A DNA stretch of 64,000 nt from Candidatus Methylopumilus universalis. GTDB taxonomy: Bacteria; Pseudomonadota; Gammaproteobacteria; Burkholderiales; Methylophilaceae. Each line of letters opens with the position of its first letter. Positions within the stretch are counted from its first letter, which is position 1. Under the pieces are notes generated by a model. The model saw only the letters and a list, made by a program, of their open reading frames with translations. It was not told the DNA's origin and made no database searches. The position numbers were made by a program, and so were the translations under genes. Where the stretch lies: the NCBI RefSeq assembly GCF_006365315.1, contig NZ_CP040968.1, positions 682,001 through 746,000 on the forward strand, read 5' to 3'. Below, piece by piece: positions 55,044-64,000 of the stretch.

Positions 55044-55430
55044 ATGGAAAAAACTTTTACACGCATAGATACAACAGAAACTGCAAACACACTGATTGAT
55101 TCTTTAAAGGAAAAATATGGTGAAATTATATTTCATCAATCAGGTGGCTGTTGCGATGGAAGCGCACCTATGTGTTATCCCAAGAGTGAATTTTATTTAG
55201 GCGGCTCAGACGTTGAGGTTGGCATTACGCATGGCGTTCATTTTTATATGGGCGCTAGTCAATTCTCCTACTGGGAACACACACATCTAACGCTCGATGC
55301 CATACCAGGCAATGGTGGCCAGTTTTCACTAGAAAACGGAACAGGCATGCGCTTTATTATTCGGTCGCGTTTATATAGCGATGAAGAATGGGCGTATTTA
55401 AGCCAACATCCTGTTAAACATTGCGGGTAA
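55044..55430 (+). CDS. DUF779 protein (acetaldehyde dehydrogenase-associated)
   Basis: A 128-residue protein of the DUF779 family, which typically accompanies ExaC/AldB-type aldehyde dehydrogenases. It shows the family's Cys-rich motif 'QSGGCCDGSAPMCY' near residue 30, 'GITHGVHFYMGASQFSYWEHTHLTLDAIPG' in the middle, and 'GTGMRFIIRSRLYS' near the C terminus. The cysteines and histidines could bind a metal, but no function is established to my knowledge. I choose ATG 55044 over a TTG five codons earlier. No Shine-Dalgarno is present; the bases before ATG are the terminator T-run, so translation may be inefficient or rely on special initiation. Confidence 0.85.
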   Translation: MEKTFTRIDTTETANTLIDSLKEKYGEIIFHQSGGCCDGSAPMCYPKSEFYLGGSDVEVGITHGVHFYMGASQFSYWEHTHLTLDAIPGNGGQFSLENGTGMRFIIRSRLYSDEEWAYLSQHPVKHCG

Positions 55431-55458
55431 AAGGCGTTCCCTTAGGTTAAAATAATCA

Positions 55459-55557
55459 CTGGCGGGCCTCCCCGCATTGTAATTTAGCCAACCTGGTCAG
55501 ATGCGGAAGCAAGCAGCCACAACTAAAGAAACAAGTGCCGGGGGTCTGGCTCGCCTC
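55459..55557 (+). ncRNA. ffs: 4.5S RNA of the signal recognition particle
   Basis: A long hairpin of about 97 nt. The 5' arm GGCGGGCC pairs with the 3' arm GGCTCGCC at the ends, and the stem continues with CTCCCC/GGGGTC. The apical part contains the conserved SRP domain IV elements GGTCAG, GGAAGCAAGCAGCC and ACAA. This RNA pairs with Ffh to target membrane proteins. A TAAAAT -10-like element lies just upstream (55448-55453). Its place immediately before dnaX is conserved in many proteobacteria. The ends are approximate to a few bases. Confidence 0.92.
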
Positions 55558-55587
55558 TTATTAAATTGGATTGGTTAAAAATTATTC

Positions 55588-57240
<1,653 letters not shown>

Positions 57241-57251
57241 GGAGTCATCAT

Positions 57252-57560
57252 ATGATGAAAGGCGGCATGGGCAATTTAATGAAACAAGCGCAAATGATGC
57301 AAGCTAATATGCAAAAAGCGCAAGATGAACTTGGGTTAATAGACGTTGAAGGTTTAGCAAGTAATGGGCTTGTTAAAATCGCTATTTCTTGCAAGCACCA
57401 GATTAAAAAAATATCGATCGATCCTTCTGTCATGAATGATCACGAAATGTTAGAAGATCTTCTCATTGTGGCTTTTAAAGATGCATTACAAAAAATTGAA
57501 CAAACTACCAATGCTAAGATGGGCAATATGTTGCCTCCTGGCATGAAATTACCTTTCTAA
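57252..57560 (+). CDS. ebfC: Nucleoid-associated protein, YbaB/EbfC family
   Basis: A 102-residue dimeric DNA-binding protein with the family opening 'MGNLMKQAQMMQANMQKAQDELG' at residues 6-28 and the C-terminal 'MLPPGMKLPF', both strongly conserved. It coats DNA without strong specificity. Two adjacent ATGs are possible; AGGAG lies 7 bases before the first (57252), which I take. It sits between dnaX and recR, as in most bacteria, and supports their work at replication and repair sites only by association. Confidence 0.94.
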   Translation: MMKGGMGNLMKQAQMMQANMQKAQDELGLIDVEGLASNGLVKIAISCKHQIKKISIDPSVMNDHEMLEDLLIVAFKDALQKIEQTTNAKMGNMLPPGMKLPF

Positions 57561-57569
57561 ATTCACTGC

Positions 57570-58172
57570 ATGAAAAATACTGAAGCACTGGAACAGCTCG
57601 TTGATGCCTTAAGGTGCTTACCAGGTATTGGCCCTAAATCAGCTTTACGTATGGCTTATCATCTTCTGCAGCACAATAGAAAAGGTGCCTCGCAACTCTC
57701 AAGCGCTATTGCTAACGCAATCGAATTAGTTGGTCACTGCTCACATTGTAATAACTTTTCTGAAGAAGTGATTTGTTCACTTTGCTCATCGAAAGATCGT
57801 GATCCATCCATACTCTGCGTGATCGAAATGCCAAGTGATCTCATGATGTTGGAACAAACGCATTCCTATAACGGCATGTATTTTATTTTAATGGGCAAGC
57901 TCTCACCTTTAGATGGTATTGGCCCTAAAGACATTCATCTAGACAGGCTTTTAAAACGTCTTGATGCTGGAATTGTTAAAGAAGTAATCTTAGCGAATAA
58001 TTTTACGGTCAGTGGAGATGCGACAGCCCACTATGTCACCGAGCTCCTAAAAGCACGTGGTATTCGGTTAAGTCGAATAGCAAGAGGTTTGCCCATGGGT
58101 GGTGAAATTGAATACGTGGATAGTGGGACTCTTGCCCAAGCTATGATTGAACGTAAAATAATTAAGGACTGA
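57570..58172 (+). CDS. recR: Recombination mediator protein RecR
   Basis: RecR acts with RecF and RecO to load RecA on gapped DNA. The 200-residue protein has an N-terminal helix-hairpin-helix ('[20 protein letters not shown]'), a zinc finger with four cysteines in '[18 protein letters not shown]' (residues 54-71), and a TOPRIM domain including '[15 protein letters not shown]' and '[21 protein letters not shown]'. The C-terminal Walker-B-like '[23 protein letters not shown]' is typical. Its 3' end overlaps the convergent gph gene by 11 bases. Confidence 0.96.
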   Translation: MKNTEALEQLVDALRCLPGIGPKSALRMAYHLLQHNRKGASQLSSAIANAIELVGHCSHCNNFSEEVICSLCSSKDRDPSILCVIEMPSDLMMLEQTHSYNGMYFILMGKLSPLDGIGPKDIHLDRLLKRLDAGIVKEVILANNFTVSGDATAHYVTELLKARGIRLSRIARGLPMGGEIEYVDSGTLAQAMIERKIIKD

Positions 58173-58812
58173 GATAGCTTAAGAGATCAGACGGCTTATC
58201 AATAATGTGCTGAGCGTTCCAAGTGTTTGCATCATCCCCTGCTTCTAAATAACCGTATCGTGCCACTATACTTACCATACCTGCATCATTTGCTGCCATG
58301 ACATCGCGCCTATCATCGCCTAAATAAATAATGTCAGATGGCTTTATTGAGAGGAGTTGTGATGCTTTAAGAAGTCCTTCGGGTGAGGGTTTGGGGACGC
58401 TCACCTCATCACCTGCAATCAGACATTCTGTAGTTGATAAAAGTGGATGAGAAGCCACCAGAGGCTGTGCAAATTTCTTTGCTTTATTCGTGACAATACC
58501 CCAGGATATTTCTCTAAAATTTAAAGTATTAATCAATTCTTCAATACCTTCCATACATTGCACATTTTGATTAAAAACTTCTTTATAAATATCTAAAAAT
58601 TCTTGCACACGAGAATCATAAGCAGGATCATTTTTATCCATATCAAAACCAGCTTTAAGTAAACCTGCCGCACCATGGGAAGCAAAAGGACGGCCTGCCA
58701 AAAAAGGAATGGGGGGTAAATTATACTGTTGTCTTAATTGATTAAGTGCTCCTACAAGTTGTGGTGCGCTATCAATCAAAGTACCATCTAAGTCAAATAG
58801 AACAGCTTTCAT
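58162..58812 (-). CDS. gph: Phosphoglycolate phosphatase (HAD family)
   Basis: A 216-residue HAD phosphatase that hydrolyses 2-phosphoglycolate or similar small phosphates. Motif I '[14 protein letters not shown]' lies at residues 5-18, motif II is '[11 protein letters not shown]', motif III Lys is in '[11 protein letters not shown]', and motif IV is '[18 protein letters not shown]'. The gene follows ubiG with an ATGA overlap; the mtaD-ubiG-gph order is, to my knowledge, common in betaproteobacteria, and the phosphatase may be MupP-like in muropeptide recycling instead. The tail overlaps recR by 11 bases. Confidence 0.88.
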   Translation of the reverse strand: MKAVLFDLDGTLIDSAPQLVGALNQLRQQYNLPPIPFLAGRPFASHGAAGLLKAGFDMDKNDPAYDSRVQEFLDIYKEVFNQNVQCMEGIEELINTLNFREISWGIVTNKAKKFAQPLVASHPLLSTTECLIAGDEVSVPKPSPEGLLKASQLLSIKPSDIIYLGDDRRDVMAANDAGMVSIVARYGYLEAGDDANTWNAQHIIDKPSDLLSYLSP

Positions 58813-59534
58813 GATGAATTTTTTGCAACTTCAATTAGATAATTCACCGAAACATCATCGCCTAACTTATACACATCTGTGATGGGGTTATAAGTCATAC
58901 CTTTTAAAGTCACAATCGTTAAATCTTGCTGCCGACACCAAGAAATGAGTTCAGAAGGTTTAATAAATTTTTCATAATCGTGCGTGCCACGTGGTAATAA
59001 TTTAAGAATATATTCAGCACCAATGACTGCAAACAAATAAGCTTTTATATTGCGATTAATAGTTGACATAAAAAGCGTGCCACCTGGCTTTAAAAGTTTT
59101 GCGCATAAAGATACAACAGCCGAGGGCTCTGGGACATGCTCTAACATTTCCATACATGTAATCACATCAAAAATAGGCTTATGTTTTGACGTAAACGTCT
59201 CTAGGGAAGTGCATTGATAATCGATATCTAATTTTGTCTGAAGCGCGTGAAGTTTTGCAATATTGATCACTTTCTCACCCATATCAATCCCTGTGACATC
59301 CGCACCTAGATTTGCCATGGATTCAGAAAGAATACCTCCGCCGCAACCGACATCGAGCACTTTTTTATTCTTTAAGTTTATTTTTTCATGAATAAAATTA
59401 AGACGAAGAGGATTGATGTCGTGAAGTGGTTTAAATTCACTCGTCTTATCCCACCATTTGTGAGCAAGCTCATTAAATTTAGCGACTTCTTCTTCTGAAA
59501 CGTTTATACGTTTTGTTTTAGCTTGAGTTGCCAT
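58809..59534 (-). CDS. ubiG: Ubiquinone biosynthesis O-methyltransferase
   Basis: UbiG carries out both O-methylations of ubiquinone synthesis. The 241-residue protein begins with the family segment 'EEEVAKFNELAHKWWDKTSEFKPLHDINPLRLNFI' (about 14-48). SAM motif I 'VLDVGCGGGILSESMA' is near 59-74, 'CMEMLEHVPEP' near 128, and 'LKPGGTLFMSTINRN' near 150. It starts 31 bases inside mtaD, an unusually long overlap, and is followed by gph with 4 shared bases. Ubiquinone indicates aerobic respiration. Confidence 0.95.
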   Translation of the reverse strand: MATQAKTKRINVSEEEVAKFNELAHKWWDKTSEFKPLHDINPLRLNFIHEKINLKNKKVLDVGCGGGILSESMANLGADVTGIDMGEKVINIAKLHALQTKLDIDYQCTSLETFTSKHKPIFDVITCMEMLEHVPEPSAVVSLCAKLLKPGGTLFMSTINRNIKAYLFAVIGAEYILKLLPRGTHDYEKFIKPSELISWCRQQDLTIVTLKGMTYNPITDVYKLGDDVSVNYLIEVAKNSS

Positions 59535-60838
59535 CTTAGCGCTATATCCTTACATGTTTGAACATCAATAGATGTGAGATGTCCTTCTTCGTATTGCAAT
59601 AAACCATTGACCCATACATGACTAACTTCTTCTCGGGTGGCTGCATAAACTAAGTGGCTCATAGGGTCATACATCGGCAATGTAGATATGTGATCCATAT
59701 TAAATACTGTCAAGTCTGCGAACTTTCCTTTTTCAATCGAACCAATACAGTCTTCAAGTCCAAGTGCTTTTGCACCATTAATAGTGACCATTTCTAAAGA
59801 TGTTTTAGCATCAAGTATCGCAGGGTTTTTTGTCATGCCTTTAGCAAGCAAAGATGCTAATTGCATATCGTGCAATACGTCTTGCTTATTATTGCTGGCA
59901 CTTCCGTCTGTACCAATACATACATTAATATGGTTTTTTTGTAACGCTTCAATATGAGCGATACCACTCCCTAATTTTAAATTGGATGTCGGACAATGAA
60001 TGACAGATGCAGACTCTTTTGATAGCGTGTTTAAATCTTCATCGTTCAGATAAACAGCATGCACAGCCATAAATTGTGGGCTCAGAATCCCAAGACGATT
60101 CAGTCTCTCAATGGGTCTTAGTTGATATTCCTTTAGACTACTATTGATCTCATGTTCCGTTTCATGCACATGCATATGAATCGTAAGATTGAGTTGATTC
60201 GCATAGGTTACGACTTGATTTAATGTTTTATCTGAGACTGAATAGGGAGCGTGAGGAGCTAGGCTTGATGTGATAAGATTTTCATCACGCCAGCCATCTC
60301 TAGCTTCAAGCCCTTTCATTAAATAATCCTCTCCGTCATTCGCGTAATTAGAGGGGTAATCCATTACAAAAAGACCGATGTTAGCTCTCATACCAGTTTG
60401 CTTAATCGCGCGAGAGGCTGCCTCGGGATAAAAATACATTTCATTAAATGTAGTGATCCCACTCTTTAACATTTCAGCGCATGCAATCAATGTCCCGTCA
60501 TGGACAAAATCAGGTGTGACCCATTTTTTTTCAAGCGGCCAAATAGAGTCATTAAGCCATGTATCAAGGGGTTGATCGTCGGCAAACCCTCTAAATAAAT
60601 TCATCGCAGCATGTGTATGCGCATTTATAAGACCAGGCGTAACGATATGATGATGAAGCTGAAAGTGTTGATTGGTTTGATAAAGGGATGTGACTTTTTT
60701 TGTTTCTATTACATCAATGATTCGATTCTCATCAATAATAATCGAATGATCTTCGAGTGCTTTATTCTGGGGTCTCACGGGACAAATCCATTTGGCAGAA
60801 ATAATCGTGCTGACAAGCTGGATACGAGTATCTGTCAT
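59504..60838 (-). CDS. mtaD: 5-methylthioadenosine/S-adenosylhomocysteine deaminase (amidohydrolase)
   Basis: A 444-residue zinc amidohydrolase of the TrzA/MtaD group. The metal site is visible as 'NAHTHAAMNLFRG' near residue 70, His in 'HMHVHETEHE' near 215, 'AVHAVYL' near 252, and Asp in 'CIGTDGSASNN' near 305. These enzymes deaminate S-adenosylhomocysteine and methylthioadenosine to inosine derivatives; other purines or triazines are possible substrates. It follows purA by 6 bases and precedes ubiG, whose methyltransferase reaction produces S-adenosylhomocysteine, so joint regulation makes sense. Confidence 0.87.
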   Translation of the reverse strand: MTDTRIQLVSTIISAKWICPVRPQNKALEDHSIIIDENRIIDVIETKKVTSLYQTNQHFQLHHHIVTPGLINAHTHAAMNLFRGFADDQPLDTWLNDSIWPLEKKWVTPDFVHDGTLIACAEMLKSGITTFNEMYFYPEAASRAIKQTGMRANIGLFVMDYPSNYANDGEDYLMKGLEARDGWRDENLITSSLAPHAPYSVSDKTLNQVVTYANQLNLTIHMHVHETEHEINSSLKEYQLRPIERLNRLGILSPQFMAVHAVYLNDEDLNTLSKESASVIHCPTSNLKLGSGIAHIEALQKNHINVCIGTDGSASNNKQDVLHDMQLASLLAKGMTKNPAILDAKTSLEMVTINGAKALGLEDCIGSIEKGKFADLTVFNMDHISTLPMYDPMSHLVYAATREEVSHVWVNGLLQYEEGHLTSIDVQTCKDIALRWQLKLKQNV

Positions 60839-60844
60839 GAGCTA

Positions 60845-62164
<1,320 letters not shown>

Positions 62165-63316
62165 TTAAACCGTTTTAACTTTCCACGCTTTATTCGCGTC
62201 TTGCATTAATATGCGATCACAATTATTTTGTTTAGCGTTCATATCACCAAATAAATCAATGGCGACTATTTCGCCTTGTTGGCGAAGTGATTCAATAGCA
62301 TTTTGTAATTCACGCTCGCTCCCTTGGGGCGCTAGAATTGCTTTCGCTTTTTTCCCATTAGGGAATAAAGTGACAATATTTTTTAAATCCATCGTAAAAC
62401 CTGTGGCTGGTCGGTTACGACCAAATGATGCGCCAATATTGTCATAGCGACCACCTAATGCAATGGGTGAATAACACTGATCTGCATATACTGAAAACAC
62501 TAAACCATTGTGATACTGGTAGCCACGAATATCACTCAAGTCATATGACACTTTAATCTGATTGTTTTTTAAAGCCTGATCAAGTTGGTTTAAAAATTGC
62601 AGCGCACTTTTAATAGCCTGATCTTGTGGCAATAATTTCTCAGCTTCTTTTAGCACATTGACATCACCATAAAGACTCACTAATTCAATGAGTGCATCTC
62701 GATTTTTTTTATCTAATGATTTAGTTAAACCAATCACTTCTGATTTATCTTTTTTCTGCATCGCTTGATACAAAAGATCAAGTTGATCACGTTCCATATT
62801 GGACGATGCGATTAAGGACGTAAAAATATCAAGGTGATTAAAATCAATTACTGGATTTTGAATACCGATGGTACTCAGTGTTTTAATTAAAAGCGTTTGT
62901 ATTTCAAGATCAGCTTCGATACCTTTAAACCCATAGAGCTCAGCTCCAATTTGGAATGGCTCTCTTGACTGAAGAAAGCTGGCTGGCTTTGTTCTTAACA
63001 CCGAGCCTGCGTAAGACAATCTTGTGACTTCATCATTTTGAATAAGGTGTGCATCAATACGTGCGACCTGAGGTGTGATATCAGCGCGAACACCCATAAG
63101 TCTTCCTGTCAACTGATCAACAACTTTAAATGTATCTAGATCCATATCCTGGCCATTGCCATTTAAGGATTCAATGTATTCCAACATAGGAGGAATAACA
63201 TATAAATATCCGTGCGTTTGATAGAGATCAAGAATAGAGCGTCTTAATGACTCGAGATAGACTGCTTCATCGGGAAGCATGTCTTCAACATAATCTGGGA
63301 GTGTCCATTGATTCAT
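62165..63316 (-). CDS. hisZ: ATP phosphoribosyltransferase regulatory subunit
   Basis: HisZ is a catalytically inactive class II tRNA-synthetase-like protein that forms a hetero-octamer with short HisG at the first step of histidine synthesis. The 383-residue protein contains a HisRS-like fold: 'YLYVIPPMLEYIESL' near residue 36, 'VRADITPQVARIDAHL' near 75, and 'YQYHNGLVFSVYA' with 'ALGGRYDNIGASFGRNRPATGFTMDL' near 265-305. It lacks the anticodon-binding domain of true HisS. Its presence implies a short-form HisG elsewhere. It sits between DUF2065 and purA with gaps of 3 and 6 bases. Confidence 0.95.
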   Translation of the reverse strand: MNQWTLPDYVEDMLPDEAVYLESLRRSILDLYQTHGYLYVIPPMLEYIESLNGNGQDMDLDTFKVVDQLTGRLMGVRADITPQVARIDAHLIQNDEVTRLSYAGSVLRTKPASFLQSREPFQIGAELYGFKGIEADLEIQTLLIKTLSTIGIQNPVIDFNHLDIFTSLIASSNMERDQLDLLYQAMQKKDKSEVIGLTKSLDKKNRDALIELVSLYGDVNVLKEAEKLLPQDQAIKSALQFLNQLDQALKNNQIKVSYDLSDIRGYQYHNGLVFSVYADQCYSPIALGGRYDNIGASFGRNRPATGFTMDLKNIVTLFPNGKKAKAILAPQGSERELQNAIESLRQQGEIVAIDLFGDMNAKQNNCDRILMQDANKAWKVKTV

Positions 63317-63319
63317 CAG

Positions 63320-63505
63320 CTAGCGGCCTAAAAATAAAAAAATTAATCCTAGTGAAAAAGATATCAAACCCATAAAACGAATCTGACCACCTTTCATGGT
63401 AATCATTTTTCTGAAAGTATTACGCCAACCCTCTGGAAAAAATAAGGGCATGAGACCTTCTAAAATCAACATAAGACCAAAAGATGAAAAAAGCCAACTT
63501 TTCAT
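63320..63505 (-). CDS. DUF2065 (YjeT-like) small membrane protein
   Basis: A 61-residue protein with two hydrophobic helices (about residues 3-22 and 42-60) joined by a basic loop 'PEGWRNTFRKMITMKGGQIRFMG'. It matches the YjeT/DUF2065 family, whose gene follows hflC in E. coli as well. The function is unknown; the conserved position next to HflKC suggests a role with that membrane complex. It begins 2 bases after hflC ends. Confidence 0.9.
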   Translation of the reverse strand: MKSWLFSSFGLMLILEGLMPLFFPEGWRNTFRKMITMKGGQIRFMGLISFSLGLIFLFLGR

Positions 63506-63507
63506 GA

Positions 63508-64000
63508 CTAATCTTTTTTCTTCTTAGAACTACGCATGTACTTTAAAAAATCTGAGGTTGGATCTAAGACCAACACGTCAGCTTTATCCTTAAAGCTTTT
63601 TTTGTAAGCTTCAATGCTTCGATAAAAGGCATAAAATTCGGGATTCTTAGCATAAGCATTGGCATAGATTTCTGAGGCCTTTGCATCGCCATCACCCTTT
63701 ACTTTCTGTGCTTCTTTATAGGCTTCCGCAATAATGACATCACGCTGCTTTTCAGCATCAGCACGAATTTTTTCTGAAGCTGCAAAACCTTGTGAGCGCA
63801 ACTCATTGGCCACTGATTTACGCTCAGCTTCCATACGCTGATAAACAGACTCGCTCACCTCTTTAGGAAGATCAACGCGTCTTAAGCGCACATCTAAAAT
63901 TTGAATACCCATCGAACGTAAATCTCGGTCCGCACGATCTGTCAGAATTTGCATAATTTCACCACGTTCGCCTGATACGACATCATGAATGGTCCTTTTA
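63508..64000 (-). CDS. hflC: Protease modulator HflC, C-terminal part (cut by the window end)
   Basis: The frame stays open to the window edge, so the N terminus with the membrane anchor lies outside; about 163 residues are visible. They show the SPFH/band-7 C-terminal half: 'GIQILDVRLRRVDLPKEVSESVYQRMEAERKSVANELRSQG' (63910-63790 region), a long charged coiled coil 'AEAYKEAQKVKGDGDAKASEIYANAY', and 'FYAFYRSIEAYKKSF'. HflC with HflK encloses the FtsH protease in the inner membrane. hflK presumably lies upstream beyond the window. Confidence 0.93.
   Translation of the reverse strand, partial: KRTIHDVVSGERGEIMQILTDRADRDLRSMGIQILDVRLRRVDLPKEVSESVYQRMEAERKSVANELRSQGFAASEKIRADAEKQRDVIIAEAYKEAQKVKGDGDAKASEIYANAYAKNPEFYAFYRSIEAYKKSFKDKADVLVLDPTSDFLKYMRSSKKKKD

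Overview
The window is a compact, AT-rich bacterial chromosome segment made almost entirely of housekeeping genes. Gene content and order (rluC/rne, tsaE-amiC-miaA, tig-clpP-clpX-lon, ffs-dnaX-ebfC-recR, hflC-DUF2065-hisZ-purA-mtaD-ubiG-gph) point to a betaproteobacterium. The ribulose monophosphate (RuMP) genes hps and hpi next to transaldolase and PEP synthase point to a methylotroph of the Methylophilaceae. Very tight spacing and the apparent loss of usual neighbours (mutL, hupB) suggest a streamlined lineage such as OM43 or 'Ca. Methylopumilus'. That placement is inference, not a database match.

Layout. 0.3-4.3 kb: a stand-alone MnmC2-type tRNA oxidoreductase, a TPR/SPINDLY-type glycosyltransferase and an EamA transporter. 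4.3-8 kb: miaA, amiC and tsaE (minus) facing queG. 8-12.7 kb: pgi, then sppA, a Rieske protein, a HAD phosphatase and rluC (minus). 12.7-15.5 kb: rne with a long structured leader. 15.4-20 kb: crcB, orn, an M48 protease, queD, dnaQ, rnhA and a methyltransferase. 20.1-26.5 kb: gloB, mltD, a peptide-type ABC importer lacking its ATPases, and fabI. 26.5-34.6 kb (minus): tRNA-Leu, tig, clpP, clpX, lon (with a sigma-32-like promoter), tRNA-Val, tRNA-Asp and ppiD. 34.8-40.3 kb: a three-gene HME-RND efflux operon. 40.3-48 kb: pabB, hpi, hps and tal (minus) opposite ppsA-ppsR (plus). 47.9-53.3 kb: a periplasmic glutathione peroxidase, an unknown secreted protein, class I fumarase, acnB and tRNA-Ser. 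53.5-58.2 kb: aldehyde dehydrogenase, DUF779, 4.5S RNA, dnaX, ebfC and recR. 58.2-64 kb (minus): gph, ubiG, mtaD, purA, hisZ, DUF2065 and hflC (cut by the window end).

How it works together. hps and hpi fix formaldehyde onto ribulose 5-phosphate. Tal and Pgi rearrange and recycle the sugar phosphates, and PpsA under PpsR control returns pyruvate to PEP. AcnB, FumA and the aldehyde dehydrogenase add further central-carbon steps. tRNA modification (mnmC2, miaA, tsaE, queG, queD), protein quality control (tig, ClpXP, Lon, PpiD, SppA, M48, HflC) and RNA turnover (rne, orn, rnhA) fill most of the rest.

No prophage, insertion sequence, CRISPR array, rRNA or obvious new defence system is visible. 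The most interesting signals are regulatory: an intrinsic terminator between hps and hpi, GTCAT/ATGAC motifs upstream of hps, ppsA and the peroxidase gene, a terminator whose T-tract touches the DUF779 start codon, and nine convergent gene pairs that overlap or abut.
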